Shown here: in pieces, positions 43,238 to 52,573 of the stretch
Layout of the letters: every line of letters starts with the position of its first letter
Numbering within the stretch: the stretch's first letter is position 1
Assembly: GCF_015709455.1 (NCBI RefSeq)
Contig: NZ_JADNQW010000003.1
Span: 176,105-240,104, forward strand
DNA length: 64,000 nucleotides
Source: Methylosinus sp. H3A
GTDB taxonomy: Bacteria; Pseudomonadota; Alphaproteobacteria; Rhizobiales; Beijerinckiaceae
Direction: 5' to 3'
Notes under the pieces: generated by a model
Seen by the model: only the letters and a program-made list of their open reading frames with translations
What the model was told of the DNA's origin: nothing
The model's database searches: none
Program-made: the position numbers and the translations under genes

Positions 43238-44353
43238 ATGGGGTTAGATCTTCCCGCCTCTGTTTCATTCGAGCGCCTGCAAGCGCCCTTCGAGAGCGCA
43301 TCGGACGCCCTCGCGCGTTTCGACGAACGGCTTCGCTCCAGTCCAGTCGCCGAAGCGTTCGTTCTTCGCGCGCATTTCCACGATGCCTGCGCCGCCTTGT
43401 GGCGCGCGGGCGAATTCGTGCAGCTCGAAGACCTCGTGCTTCATGACGCTGGAATGGACGTGCGCACGCCGACGCACGAACTCGTGCGAGCCCATGCCAT
43501 TCTGTTGACACGCCGTGGCATAGCCGAGCGCGAACCGGCGTGGGCGTTGACGACCGATGGTCTCGCCAGTCTACGCGGCGCATGGAGACCACAAAGCGTG
43601 GCGCGCGAGCCGACCAATGCTTCGCGCGCCATGGATGAAGCGGCGGATGGGGAGCTGGATGATGAGGACGGCGAGACGATCAGTACAGGAGAATTCGACG
43701 AGATCGATGAATTGCTGGCGCGAACGTCACGTGTGATAGAGCGAAGCGAGCCGGCGCCTCTGAAGCGGGACGACTCTGGTTTGGTTTACGACGAAGATTG
43801 GGACGAGGAGGCCCGCCTCGCGGAGTGGCGCGAGTGTCTGGGCCGCACCCAGAACCTTCCGCCTTTGATGGCGGCGAGCGTCGCGCTCGATGCTTGGGAG
43901 GAGATCGAGCCGTTACAGCGCAGCGCTTGGCTCGGCCCCTTGCTCGTCGCGGCCTTGCTACGTTCCCGCGGAAAGACGCGGCACTGTCTCACAGCGCTGC
44001 ATTCGGGATTTCGACAGGTCAAATATCGCCGAGTTGGACGAGATGACTTTGAATCTCGATTGCTCGCTTTCGCGTGTGCAATCGAAACGATGGCGAAGGC
44101 GGACGCGAAGGAACTCGACAGATTGACGCTCGCGCGCGAGCTCCTGCTCAGAAAATGCAAAGGCCGAAGAGCGAATTCCAGAATGTCGCAGCTCGTCGAT
44201 TTGTGTCTTGCTTCGCCGGTTGTCACTGTCCCTTTCGCCGCCAAGGAACTTCGGGTCTCTCAACAAGCCGCCACCACGATGATCGGCGAACTCTCGTCGA
44301 ACCTTCGCGAGTTGACCGGGCGTGGGCGATACAGGGCTTGGGCTGTTGTCTGA
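43238..44353 (+). CDS. DUF1612/HTH protein of the RHE_PE00001 type
   Basis: 371 aa. The plasmid-typical pattern of rhizobial RHE_PE00001-family proteins: AFESASDALARFDERLRSSP-like start, AEAFVLRAHFHDACAALWRA, EFVQLEDLVLHDAGMDVRTP, THELVRAHAILLTRRGIA, a variable acidic middle (EAADGELDDEDGETIS), then a C-terminal HTH (VTVPFAAKELRVSQQAATTM, IGELSSNLRELTGRGRYRAW). These genes are regularly paired with an scpB-like gene on repABC plasmids, as here. Its end overlaps the start of scpB. Function unknown, probably DNA-associated. Confidence 0.8.
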   Translation: MGLDLPASVSFERLQAPFESASDALARFDERLRSSPVAEAFVLRAHFHDACAALWRAGEFVQLEDLVLHDAGMDVRTPTHELVRAHAILLTRRGIAEREPAWALTTDGLASLRGAWRPQSVAREPTNASRAMDEAADGELDDEDGETISTGEFDEIDELLARTSRVIERSEPAPLKRDDSGLVYDEDWDEEARLAEWRECLGRTQNLPPLMAASVALDAWEEIEPLQRSAWLGPLLVAALLRSRGKTRHCLTALHSGFRQVKYRRVGRDDFESRLLAFACAIETMAKADAKELDRLTLARELLLRKCKGRRANSRMSQLVDLCLASPVVTVPFAAKELRVSQQAATTMIGELSSNLRELTGRGRYRAWAVV

Positions 44354-44526
44354 GGGATCCGAGCAGCCGGCCGGTCTGTTCGATCGAAATCTCGCCGGCC
44401 TCCCCGACGGCGCGCGTCGGCGCGAATGGATGGGCCGCGTCGAGGCGGTGATTTTCGCCGCGCGCGATCCGCTGCCGCGCGAGGCGCTGAACCGCGCCGG
44501 GATCGCCGGAGGCCATTTGGTTTGAG

Positions 44527-45432
44527 TCACGCCGCGATGGCGGGCTCCTCGAGTTGCGCATAATAGCGCGCTTCGGCTTCGGCCGGCGGAATGTTTCCGA
44601 TCGGCTCGAGCAGTCTTCGATTGTTGAACCAGTCGACCCATTCGAGCGTGGCGAACTCGACCGCTTCGAAGTTTCGCCACGGCCCGCGTCGCCAGATCAG
44701 CTCGGCCTTGTAGAGCCCGTTGATCGTCTCGGCGAGCGCGTTGTCGTAGCTGTCGCCGACGCTGCCGACCGATGGTTCGACGCCGGCCTCGGCGAGGCGC
44801 TCGGTGTATTTTATAGAGACGTATTGAACGCCGCGGTCGCTATGATGGACGAGGCCGCCGCCATGAACCGGCCGACGATCATGCAGCGCCTGCTCGAGCG
44901 CGTCGAGCACGAAGCCCGCATGCGCCGTGCGCGAGGCGCGCCAGCCGACGATCCGCCGAGCGAAGGCGTCGATCACGAAAGCCACATAGACGAAGCCTTG
45001 CCAAGTCGAGACATAAGTGAAGTCGGACAGCCACAGCGCATTCGGCCGCGCCGCCCGAAATTGCCGGTTCACCTTGTCGAGCGGGCATGGAGCCTTGCGG
45101 TCGCTCACCGTCGTTTTGACCGGCCGGCCGCGCACGATCCCTTGCAACCCCATGTTCCGCATCAGCCGCGCCACCGTGCAGCGCGCGACCTTTTCGCCCT
45201 CCCGGTCCAACTGCTTCCACACCTTGCGTACGCCATAGACCTGGAAGTTCTCGTCGTAGACGCGCCGTATCTCTTTGCGAAGGACCGCGTCTCGGCGCGC
45301 TCTGGCCGAGGCCTTCGCAGGGTCACGCCGGCGCGCCGCATGCGCCCAATAGGTGGAAGGGGCGATCGGCAACAGCTTGCAGATCGGCTCGACCCCGTGC
45401 TTGTCCCGGTGATCGTCGATGAAGGCGATCAT
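44527..45432 (-). CDS. IS3-family transposase OrfB (copy 2)
   Basis: 301 aa, identical in sequence to the OrfB at 28915-29820: DDE residues in [25 protein letters not shown] and [14 protein letters not shown] all present. Its start overlaps the orfA stop by four bases. Two identical intact copies mean recent transposition. Confidence 0.93.
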   Translation of the reverse strand: MIAFIDDHRDKHGVEPICKLLPIAPSTYWAHAARRRDPAKASARARRDAVLRKEIRRVYDENFQVYGVRKVWKQLDREGEKVARCTVARLMRNMGLQGIVRGRPVKTTVSDRKAPCPLDKVNRQFRAARPNALWLSDFTYVSTWQGFVYVAFVIDAFARRIVGWRASRTAHAGFVLDALEQALHDRRPVHGGGLVHHSDRGVQYVSIKYTERLAEAGVEPSVGSVGDSYDNALAETINGLYKAELIWRRGPWRNFEAVEFATLEWVDWFNNRRLLEPIGNIPPAEAEARYYAQLEEPAIAA

Positions 45433-45764
45433 TGTTTCGAGCGGCGGTCGAGCTCCGCCGCCGCAAAATAAGCCGACGCCTTGCGCAGGATATCATTGGC
45501 CTGCCGCAACTCGCGGTTCTCGCGCTCCAGCGCCTTGATCCGCTCGCGCTCATCCGTCGTCGCGCCAGGGCGGGCGCCCGAGTCGCGCTCCGCCTGGCGG
45601 ACCCAGTTCCGCAACGTCTCGCCCGTGCAGCCGATCTTCGCCGCGATCGAGGCGATCGCCGCCCATTGCGAGGCATGATCGCCCCGGTGCTCCAGCACCA
45701 TCCGAACCGCCCGTTCCCGAACCTCAGGTGAAAATCTGTTCGATGTCTTCTTCTTCGTATCCAT
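45429..45764 (-). CDS. IS3-family transposase OrfA (copy 2)
   Basis: 111 aa, identical to 28583-28918, with HTH ([16 protein letters not shown]) and coil ([18 protein letters not shown]). Lies just inside the IS end at 45814. Confidence 0.92.
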   Translation of the reverse strand: MDTKKKTSNRFSPEVRERAVRMVLEHRGDHASQWAAIASIAAKIGCTGETLRNWVRQAERDSGARPGATTDERERIKALERENRELRQANDILRKASAYFAAAELDRRSKQ

Positions 45765-46458
45765 GGCTCCATCCTCTCAAGGCTTGGAGCCTCCGGCAAT
45801 CCCGGCGCGGTTCACGCTGACGAGACTCGTCGGAGACGCGTGCAAGCTCGACGATCTCATCGCCGATATCGTCGACGAATTGCGGGCGCGGCCCTATGAG
45901 TTCGTCTTCGTCGCCGGCGGCTATCAGTTGCACACCAAAGCGCGTTTTGCAGAGGCGATCCGGGCGGCGAGTTCTGCGGACCCGCGCGACGCCGGCTCGC
46001 CGGAACTGACGCCGACCGAACCTCTGACCGTCACGGCCATCGCCTATCTGCAGCCGGCGACGCGCGCAGAGATCTCCCGCCTCGTCGGCAGGGAGATCAG
46101 CCGCGACATCATCGCCCGCCTGAAGCGTCTCGAACTCGTCGACGCAGGCCTGCGCGCGCCCGAACCCGGGGCGCCCTTCGCCTATGTGACGACAAAGAAG
46201 TTCTTGGAGGTCTTCGGCCTCGCGACGCTGCGCGACCTCCCGGACATCGAGAGGCTCGAGGACGAAGGCTTGCTGCAGCGACCTCGAACCGAGGCGGAAC
46301 TCGACGGCGCCTTTGGACTTTCTGGCGAGGATGGCTCGACGTGCGACGACGCCGAGCTCGAAGACGCCGGCGACGACATTTAGCGAATCGAGCCGTCCCG
46401 CATTCCATCCTTTCGATGCGTGCGGACGACGCCGTAGGCGGCCGACAACGGCTGGCGG

Positions 46459-46725
46459 CTAGAGCTGATAGATATAGGACTTGCTGACCTTGTGTCGCTG
46501 GGCGATCTCGGCGACGGGAACGCCGCTCTTGCGTTCCGCGCGTAGCGCCTTGCGGAAAGCCGCGAGTTCTTTTCCGGACCGTCGGGAGTTGGTCTTCCCG
46601 GCAGTGCGTGAAGCTGTCTTCTGCTTGCTCGGCTGGGAGCCCGGCTTCTCGTTCGCCGCGAGGATCGCCTGCACGGTTTCGACGATCTTTTGTAACTGGC
46701 TAACTTGACGTTTGTTGAGCGCCAT
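46459..46725 (-). CDS. Small HTH protein
   Basis: 88 aa from ATG 46725 with RBS GGAGAGGA. A helical start (NKRQVSQLQKIVETVQAILA), a basic linker, and a C-terminal helix-turn-helix (SGVPVAEIAQRHKVSKSYIY) of the Hin/HTH_7 type. The end is abrupt, QL, right after the recognition helix. Likely a small DNA-binding regulator or nucleoid protein. Just downstream of the scpB remnant, on the opposite strand. Confidence 0.6.
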   Translation of the reverse strand: MALNKRQVSQLQKIVETVQAILAANEKPGSQPSKQKTASRTAGKTNSRRSGKELAAFRKALRAERKSGVPVAEIAQRHKVSKSYIYQL

Positions 46726-47058
46726 GGGTCCTCTCCCGAATCAGGATGAGGACAGCTACACGAACTCAGCCGCAACGCAAGTTTCTCCTTCATGTCGCTT
46801 AGCGCTTCTGTGTCTGCGTCGGCTCACAGAAATCGGCGCTGAGGTCATCGCCCCAGTGGCCGAAGTCACAAAAGGTCGGAGGCTCGGCGCCTCGAAGAGC
46901 CTGCCAAACCGGGCTCTTTCTCGATAAGACGGCTGAGCCCCCGCGCTCTTGAACTCTGCCCTATTGGCGGCACCCGAACATGGGTTGTTTCTGAGACGTC
47001 GTTGAGCCGCCGTGTCAAATACATTCGTTTGTTGGCCCTGCAGTGACGAGTCAAAGTT
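46726..47058. other. Intergenic region
   Basis: About 330 bases between the small HTH gene start and the histidine kinase stop. No gene, repeat or IS end recognised; the promoter of the HTH gene should be near 46750. Confidence 0.35.
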
Positions 47059-48288
47059 TCAAGGCGGCAGACGGATTTCGAGTGAGCGAGGTGCGTTAGG
47101 TTCCGCCAGAGGCAGGTCGAAGCTGAAGACCGCTCCACCGTCGCTCTTCTCCTTGCCCCATATTCTTCCGTAATGCGCTTCGACGATCGAGCGAGAAACC
47201 GACAGGCCGATGCCCATTCCGCTCGCCTTGGTCGTGGCGAAAGGCTCAAAAAGCTTCCCTTGCATGGTCTTCGACAGACCCCGGCCGGTATCGGCGATAT
47301 CGACTCTGATCATGTTCGGTTTTTCGTTCGAGGTGGCGATGGTCAGCTCTCGCCTCGCAGAATCGTTCATGGCTTCGCGCGCGTTCCGTATCAGATTGAT
47401 CAGAACTTGCTTTATCTGAACACAATCCGCGAGCACGGCGTCCTTCTCGGCGCCGAGCACGAGAGTTACGTCGACGTTGGCCTCCTTTAGCGCCTCTGAC
47501 GTGAGGTCGAGCGCCTCGTCGACCAGTCTGTTCAAGCCGCAGATCGTCTTGTCGGACTCTCCGAAATCCACGAATTGTCGCATGTGGCTCATAATCTGCC
47601 CCGCGCGCATGACCTGTTCGGCGGCCAGATCCAGCGTGTCCTCGATCGACGCGGAACGCCGGTTCTCCGGCAGTCTCGCCAGCCGTTGCGCCGTCTTGAG
47701 GTAAATCGCCGTGGCGGCGAGCGGTTGATTGAGCTCGTGAGCGAGCGCGGCCGCCATGCCGCCCATAGCGGTCAGACGCTCTTGGCGCATCAGATATCGC
47801 CGCTCCGCGTGGGATTGCCGAAGCTCGGCCTCCGACATTCTTTTCCATGTGCGGCGCAGCATTTCGGCGGCGCAGGAGATCATTCCGCAACTCGTCAAGA
47901 ACATCCCCAAGGCCAGCCAGTCGCCCGGGGCGGAAAGAGGGCCGAACCATAAATGCGCCATCAGGGCCGCTGCGATGGTCGCCGAAGAACCGGAGATCAG
48001 TCCGCCGAAAAGCGCCGCTACGGTCACTACCGGATAGAATGTCACGTAAAGGACGCGTTCGCCCAGCACGTCCGTTGCTGTGTAGCGCCAGAACGCCCCG
48101 CAAATCGCCGCCACAAAGCCGATGAGTGACCGCCTAGATGCTGGAGCGGCGTAAAGGGACGCGAGCAACTCCATGAGCGCGTCCAGTCGCCGATTCAGCC
48201 TCGACGAAAGGCTGGAGCCGAACGCGGTCTCCGACCGTTCCTTGGTATCCAAGTGCGATATCTCCCGCCCACGCGCCCGCCGTAGCAT
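47059..48288 (-). CDS. Membrane sensor histidine kinase (FixL/NtrB-like core)
   Basis: 409 aa. Several N-terminal helices (about residues 50-150: RRSLIGFVAAICGAFWRYTA, VLYVTFYPVVTVAALFGGLI, SATIAAALMAHLWFG), a DUF4118-type sensor without a PAS, then a HisKA/HATPase core: H box GGMAAALAHELNQPLAATAI with His, N box IKQVLINLIRNAREAMNDSA, G1 VDIADTGRGLS, G2 GMGIGLSVSRSIVEAHYGRI. The ELNQPLAA H box is typical of FixL/DctB-class kinases. No response regulator is adjacent, so its partner is elsewhere. Start codon uncertain (a later ATG at residue 39 is possible). Confidence 0.88.
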   Translation of the reverse strand: MLRRARGREISHLDTKERSETAFGSSLSSRLNRRLDALMELLASLYAAPASRRSLIGFVAAICGAFWRYTATDVLGERVLYVTFYPVVTVAALFGGLISGSSATIAAALMAHLWFGPLSAPGDWLALGMFLTSCGMISCAAEMLRRTWKRMSEAELRQSHAERRYLMRQERLTAMGGMAAALAHELNQPLAATAIYLKTAQRLARLPENRRSASIEDTLDLAAEQVMRAGQIMSHMRQFVDFGESDKTICGLNRLVDEALDLTSEALKEANVDVTLVLGAEKDAVLADCVQIKQVLINLIRNAREAMNDSARRELTIATSNEKPNMIRVDIADTGRGLSKTMQGKLFEPFATTKASGMGIGLSVSRSIVEAHYGRIWGKEKSDGGAVFSFDLPLAEPNAPRSLEIRLPP

Positions 48289-48591
48289 CGGCTAGATCCC
48301 GCGCGGGCCCCCTCGCTTAGTTTCACATTATGTAGGCGCCGAATATCGATATTCCCCCCGCGGGCGCAGTTTCGAGCGTCGGACCGTTTGAGGCCGCATC
48401 GTCGAGGTCGAGGAGATGGCCGCCGAGCGATTTTCATGCAACAACGCACAGATCCGAACATCCGAGCATCGATCACCAATGGCGCGGGAGCTCTTTCCTC
48501 TAGCCGAATATTGCTTAGACTCCGCAACAGCGCCCGCTGCAGCGTAGAAGGATGAGCCGGATCGTGAATGACTGGAACTCTGCTCTTTACC
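48289..48591. other. Intergenic region upstream of the histidine kinase
   Basis: About 300 bases ending at the ISL3 inverted repeat. No gene recognised; expected promoter of the leftward kinase. Confidence 0.35.
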
Positions 48592-48600
48592 GGGTCATCC

Positions 48601-50169
48601 TCACTTTCCGTGCTCGGCGATCGACGAAACCGGCAACATGCGTGCGCGCAGCAGTTCGGCGCCTGCGCGACCATACATCGAGCGCTTCAGCGTTTTCAGG
48701 CGATTGATCTGCCCCTCTGTTTGTCCGTTGCTCCATGTTTCCGTCACTCCATTCCTGACGGCTTCGATGTCGCGGCGCAACGTGCGGACGAATCGCTGGA
48801 TTGCGAATAGGCTGGAGCGGTTCGCGTCGTTCAGCCACGTTTCGAGCCGCTTCGCGTTCTTGCTACGAAGAATGCCGCGAAAGCGCATGGCGAGGCTGCG
48901 CATTATGACAAAGTCCGGAGAAGCGTCTTTCAGAGCCGCGACCTTCGCCGCCTGGGCCGGCGTCAGCTGACCGCGCGGTTTCATACAAAGTGCTGCGGCG
49001 ACAATCGGTGAGATCAGCCACCCCGTCTCTGGATCAATAGCGCGAGGCGCCGCTGGCGTGTCGGCATGGACACGCGTTGGCATCGTCGGAGCCGCTTTCG
49101 CGCGCTCTGGCGCGAGTACAGAAGATGACGTCGGTGCGGAATGTTTCGCGAGCCCCCATTGTGCGAGAGCCCGCTGCATATTCGAATAGCTGCCCAAATA
49201 TCCTCGCGATTTGATTTCCTCGAACAATCGACGGCCCCGGGTGCAACCGTCCGACCAACGTTTCAGAAGGTATTCGCGAAAATATTTCGCCGATGTCAAT
49301 GTGGGCATTCGTTCTATTCGGACAGGCGCGGTCGTCGCGAGTATCCATTTTTTTGCAGCGCCAGCCAACGCCCAAATCTCTGGCGATATCTCGTACCGTC
49401 GCTCGCGCATTTTTCAGGATTTGAACGCGATCGAAGATCGCTTGTCTCGAGCGATGATGCGCTTGCCTCGTAAGGCGCCGATGCTCCGCCATCTCCTGTC
49501 GCCTCTTCGTCAAGCGTGAGCGCGCGCCATCATGCTCTTCTGCGGCTGGCGACAAGGCTGGACAAGCCATCCCTCTATCGGCACGACTCATTTGCTTCTC
49601 GATCGTCTCCCTCAAATTTTGTAACAGATGGAAGCGATCGGCCACTTGCCGCGCCTGTGGCGCGCCCTCCCTCGCGCCCTGCGCATGAAGGCCGCAACGA
49701 TCGCGACTGATCTCGACCTCGGCGTGCTGACCGAGCCACACTGCTGTCGACGCGGCCGAGCGATCAGGAAGCACGTCGACGACTTCGCGCCGTTCGAGAT
49801 CCACCATGATCGTTCCGTAGTTCACGCCCTTGAGCCAGCTCCACTCGTCTACGCCGAGCACGCGCACTTTTCCTCCGGCCCCGCGGACGACGTTGTGCTT
49901 CAAATGCCTCAGGATCGTGTCGTCGCTCGTCGGAAGGCCGAGGCGCTTCATCAACCGTTCGGACGGCCGGCCGCCCACGCCGTGTCCGAACAACCGGATG
50001 AGCTTGGCGACCCTCTCGGTTTGACGCGCGTAAGGCCTCGCAATATCGGAGAGCTGCTCTGAGAATGTTTGGCGCTCACACTCGTCGTTCAGGCAGCGCC
50101 ACCGACTCGTATGAAGCTTTACAGTGACAACTGATCCTTGGACTGGCAAATCCAGGAGGCTCCGGATAT
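48601..50169 (-). pseudogene. ISL3-family transposase, truncated and frameshifted
   Basis: Begins within the family at RSLLDLPVQGSVVTVKLHTS-RWRCLNDECERQTF, followed by the HTH and DDE-type core (VRVLGVDEWSWLKGVNYGTI-MVDLE, QVADRFHLLQNLRETIEKQM). At 49348-49354 a run of seven T (A on the coding strand) breaks the frame; with six it reads GWRCKKWILATTAPVR. The rest (IMRSLAMRFRGILRSKNAKR and SNGQTEGQINRLKTLKRSMY) is in the second frame. The first 40-50 residues, including the zinc-binding start, are missing because an IS3-type end has taken their place. Confidence 0.85.
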
Positions 50170-50205
50170 TGAACCGCCCCGGGACTGCCGGAGGTCATTT
50201 GGTTT
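50170..50205 (+). repeat. Solitary IS3-type terminal repeat
   Basis: TGAACCGCCCCGGGACTGCC and the following GGAGGTCATTTGGTTT match the outer 36 bases of the IS3 copies (TGAACCGCGCCGGGATCGCC...) with four changes, but no transposase follows. A relic of a relative of that IS inside the ISL3 element. Confidence 0.75.
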
Positions 50206-50318
50206 TCATCTCGCTGGATAGCCAGAGTCCAGCCGCCACAGCAAGTCGGCGGCATGGAAAGTGAGGATGACCCTTTCAAAGGCCGAAACGCGAGTTGCGG
50301 TGATGTTTTGGTCGTTCG

Positions 50319-51566
50319 CTATTGTCCAGCAAGAACGACCCGGTTCCGCCCTGCGGCCTTGGCGTCATACAGCGCTCTGTCTGCCGCTCGCGTCATCTTC
50401 CAGAAATCTGGCGTCCGGTTCGCCATGATCGCTACACCGACGCTCACGGTAGCAAGTCCATCGACCAGAATCGACGCCTCCTCGACAAAGGCCGAGCGAA
50501 TCCTTTCCGCTACGGAGAGCGCAGTCCCACGGTCAACCGAACACATCAAAATAACGAATTCCTCTCCACCGATCCTCGCCAGCACGTCGCCCGACCGAAT
50601 GTTGCGTGCCGCTGTCGCGCCGAACGCCGCCAACACGCGGTCTCCTTCCGGGTGTCCGAAGCGATCGTTGATCACCTTGAAATTGTCGAGGTCGAAAACG
50701 AGCAGCGCAGTCGTATCTTTACCTGTCGCCGATCTCTCCGCTCTTTCGATTGCCAGATCGAAGGCGCGGCGGTTCGCCAGGCCGGTGAGTGCGTCGATCA
50801 TCGCCGCGCTCTCCTGGCGGATCGCGATCCGTTCTTTCGAAAGAGCTATGAGGACGAACCCGAGGATCGCCAAGTAGCTCGACAGTTCCAACCAACGGTA
50901 TTGGAGAACCCAACTGTCAGTGAACGGGCTACCGGGATCGACTTCGACGAATGAGCCGGATATCGCCACGATAATATCCACCCCAGAATGGATGCCGACG
51001 ATCCAGCCCGCCACCTTCGACATCAGCAGCGGCTTGTCTTTCGCTCGATTGTAGGAAAAAAGTTCATAAGTTGTCAGGGTTTCGTAGATCGCGGCGACAA
51101 TCGCGAACGCCACGATCCGCAGATGAATGCCGGCGCTCCAGAATCCCGCCAACCACATCAGGCCGCCAGCGAAAGACAGAAGGGGATGAACGGCTTTCCC
51201 TTTGAAAATCACGGCTCCTGTCCAGACAAGTCCACACGCCCACAACGCCAGAGCGTTTCCGGCGACAATAGAGACTGTTTCGTTCACGTTTCGAAATGCA
51301 AAGCACACAAACGCGCTACCAGCCATGGAGAACGCAGCGGACCAAAAAAGTTCCTCAGGCTCCCTATCTCTACGCCAGATGAGATACATGAGCGTGCTCA
51401 ACAGCAAGAGCACGAACGCGGAGAACGAGAACAGCGTCGGCGCCAGAGGAAGCATGTCGTGTTCAACATCCCAGAGAATCAGAGCGCATCGAAGCGTTCC
51501 AAATCCCGTCGAATGAAGCGCTCGTGCGGAGATGTGTTGCGTCAGCGATGCCGGCAATAGGCACAA
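50319..51566 (-). CDS. Membrane diguanylate cyclase (GGDEF)
   Basis: 415 aa from TTG 51566, chosen for GGAGGAGG about 8 bases upstream; ATG 51455 (MLPLAP) is the alternative. About seven membrane helices in the first 230 residues (SAFVLLLLSTLMYLIWRRD, IVAGNALALWACGLVWTGAV), then a GGDEF domain: DALTGLANRRAF, LVFDLDNFKVINDRFGHPEG, VLARIGGEEFVILM. The active site is GGEEF and an inhibitory I-site R-x-x-D (RSGD) precedes it by five residues, so an active, feedback-inhibited c-di-GMP synthase is expected. Stand-alone. Confidence 0.92.
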   Translation of the reverse strand: MCLLPASLTQHISARALHSTGFGTLRCALILWDVEHDMLPLAPTLFSFSAFVLLLLSTLMYLIWRRDREPEELFWSAAFSMAGSAFVCFAFRNVNETVSIVAGNALALWACGLVWTGAVIFKGKAVHPLLSFAGGLMWLAGFWSAGIHLRIVAFAIVAAIYETLTTYELFSYNRAKDKPLLMSKVAGWIVGIHSGVDIIVAISGSFVEVDPGSPFTDSWVLQYRWLELSSYLAILGFVLIALSKERIAIRQESAAMIDALTGLANRRAFDLAIERAERSATGKDTTALLVFDLDNFKVINDRFGHPEGDRVLAAFGATAARNIRSGDVLARIGGEEFVILMCSVDRGTALSVAERIRSAFVEEASILVDGLATVSVGVAIMANRTPDFWKMTRAADRALYDAKAAGRNRVVLAGQ

Positions 51567-51599
51567 TGCTTTGGCCTCCTCCGGAGAGCATCATCATGG

Positions 51600-51838
51600 T
51601 TAAGGGGCTGTTTCCGCCGCAGGGACATTATGCGATACGAGAATGAGAGCCGCCGGGTTCGCGACGTGACGCTCGCCGAGGACGCCAGTCGCCTCCGCGT
51701 CATTCCAGGCGTCGTGGAGCGTCAGAATTTCCAAGCGCTCGGCATCGTAAGTGCGAACGGCGTCGCCGACATCGCCCAGGCGCCGTGGAGCGGCGCGAAC
51801 CACCCTGCCGTCACACTCTCTCACCGTCGACTGTGAAG
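51600..51838 (+). pseudogene. ISAs1-family transposase C-terminal scrap
   Basis: The frame reads RRVRDVTLAEDASRLRVIPG and ALGIVSANGVADIAQAPWSG, the end of ISAs1-type transposases (HHVRDVT-EDASRIR-NPG, ILRANGVANIAQALW). The start is lost and a frameshift lies near 51635. Confidence 0.6.
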
Positions 51839-51842
51839 AGCG

Positions 51843-52245
51843 TTGAACAGTTCTGCGCCGCGGAGGAAGGGCGCATCTCACAAAAAGCCCGAAACCTCCT
51901 GGGATTATCAAATCGGCTTCAAGTCGAACTGGCTGGACAACCATTTGCACTTCAACGCGACGTTCTACGTGAACGATTTCTACAATTTCCAGACGAATGT
52001 GGTGGACGGCGATTCTCGAGACCAGGACGGCACGCCTCTCGGCCTCACGACGCTCGGCAACGCCGAACATGCGCGCATTCGCGGCACCGAGCTCGACGGG
52101 CGCTGGAGCCCGATAGAGAGATTGTGGATCACCTTCAACGCGGCCTTCTCGGACGCACGCTGGGCGAGCTGGCCAGACGCCGGCGCGCCGTCGGATTGGG
52201 CCTGGTCGTCCGGCAGCGTGGCCGCGCCCAAATCCCTGTCGCTTT
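51843..52245 (+). pseudogene. TonB-dependent receptor fragment (barrel part)
   Basis: About 130 residues of outer-membrane barrel: SWDYQIGFKSNWLDNHLHFN, ATFYVNDFYNFQTNVVDGDS, LGNAEHARIRGTELDGRWSP, RLWITFNAAFSDARWASWPD. Same family as the receptor relics at 58863-59255 and 59835-62257 and the intact gene at 62796. Cut at the left by the ISAs1 scrap and at the right by an IS66 scrap. Confidence 0.8.
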
Positions 52246-52573
52246 CCAATATGCGACCTCGCGCTGGACGGCCTTGACCCGCTACGTGGATGACGGGCGA
52301 CTGGAGACGACGAACAACGCCGCCGAACGCGCCAGAAAAAACTATCTGTTCGCCGGCTCCGACGAAGGCGGGCGAAGAACGGCGATCATGTATACGCTGA
52401 TCGAAACCGCGCGCTTCAACGACATCGATCCAAAGCCTGGCTCGCCGACGTCATCGCTCGCATCGCCGATCACCCGATCAACCGGTTCGACGACCTCCTT
52501 CCGTGGAAATGGCGGCCGGAAACGTCCCAAGCCGTCGCCGCATAGCGACACGCGATCGTCAGATCACGCTTAC
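52246..52573 (+). pseudogene. IS66-family TnpC C-terminal fragment with right end
   Basis: Reads FQYATSRWTALTRYVDDGRL, ETTNNAAERARKNYLFAGSD, EGGRRTAIMYTLIETARFND, DIDP, then shifts frame (near 52437) to ADVIARIADHPINRFDDLLP. The usual AERALRPIALGRKNYLF is shortened to AERARKNYLF. ACGCTTAC at 52566-52573 is an IS66-type end. Only the end of the element is left. Confidence 0.8.

Larger units (their letters stand above)
44488..45814 (-). mobile_element. IS3-family insertion sequence, copy 2 (inverted)
   Basis: 1,327 bp, same length and, as far as compared, same sequence as 28533-29859, in the opposite orientation. Ends TGAACCGCGCCGGGATCGCC at 44488 and its partner ending ...GCGCGGTTCA at 45814. 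Target duplication CGC at 44485-44487 and 45815-45817. It interrupts scpB. Confidence 0.93.
44322..46383 (+). pseudogene. scpB: ScpB-like segregation/condensation gene split by an IS3 copy
   Basis: The two halves are 44322-44487 (MGRVEAVIFAARDPLPREAL) and, after the IS and its CGC duplication, 45815-46383 (TRLVGDACKLDDLIADIVDE, LQPATRAEISRLVGREIS, ALKRLELVDAGLRAPEPGAP-like, FAYVTTKKFLEVFGLATLRD, LPDIERLEDEGLLQRP). Joined with one CGC they give a continuous ScpB of about 245 aa. ScpB forms the kite subunit of Smc-ScpAB in chromosome condensation; plasmid-borne copies next to DUF1612 genes are common in Rhizobiales. The start may be an internal one; GTG 44322 overlaps the gene before. Non-functional as it stands. 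Confidence 0.85.
48592..50273 (-). mobile_element. Degraded ISL3-family insertion sequence
   Basis: Perfect 18-bp terminal inverted repeats: GGGTCATCCTCACTTTCC (48592-48609) and its reverse complement (50256-50273). Inside is a leftward ISL3 transposase with a frameshift and a replaced N-terminus. About 1.68 kb. No clear 8-bp target duplication. Confidence 0.8.

Noticed and set aside
28533..45814. Composite transposon formed by the two IS3 copies
   Set aside because: Each copy has its own target duplication (TAG and CGC); a composite would show one shared duplication outside both copies.
48601..50169. Programmed frameshifting at the A7 run in the ISL3 transposase
   Set aside because: The shift needed is +1 (one A too many), whereas transposase slippage on A-runs is normally -1; the element also lacks its N-terminus, so decay or miscalling is simpler.
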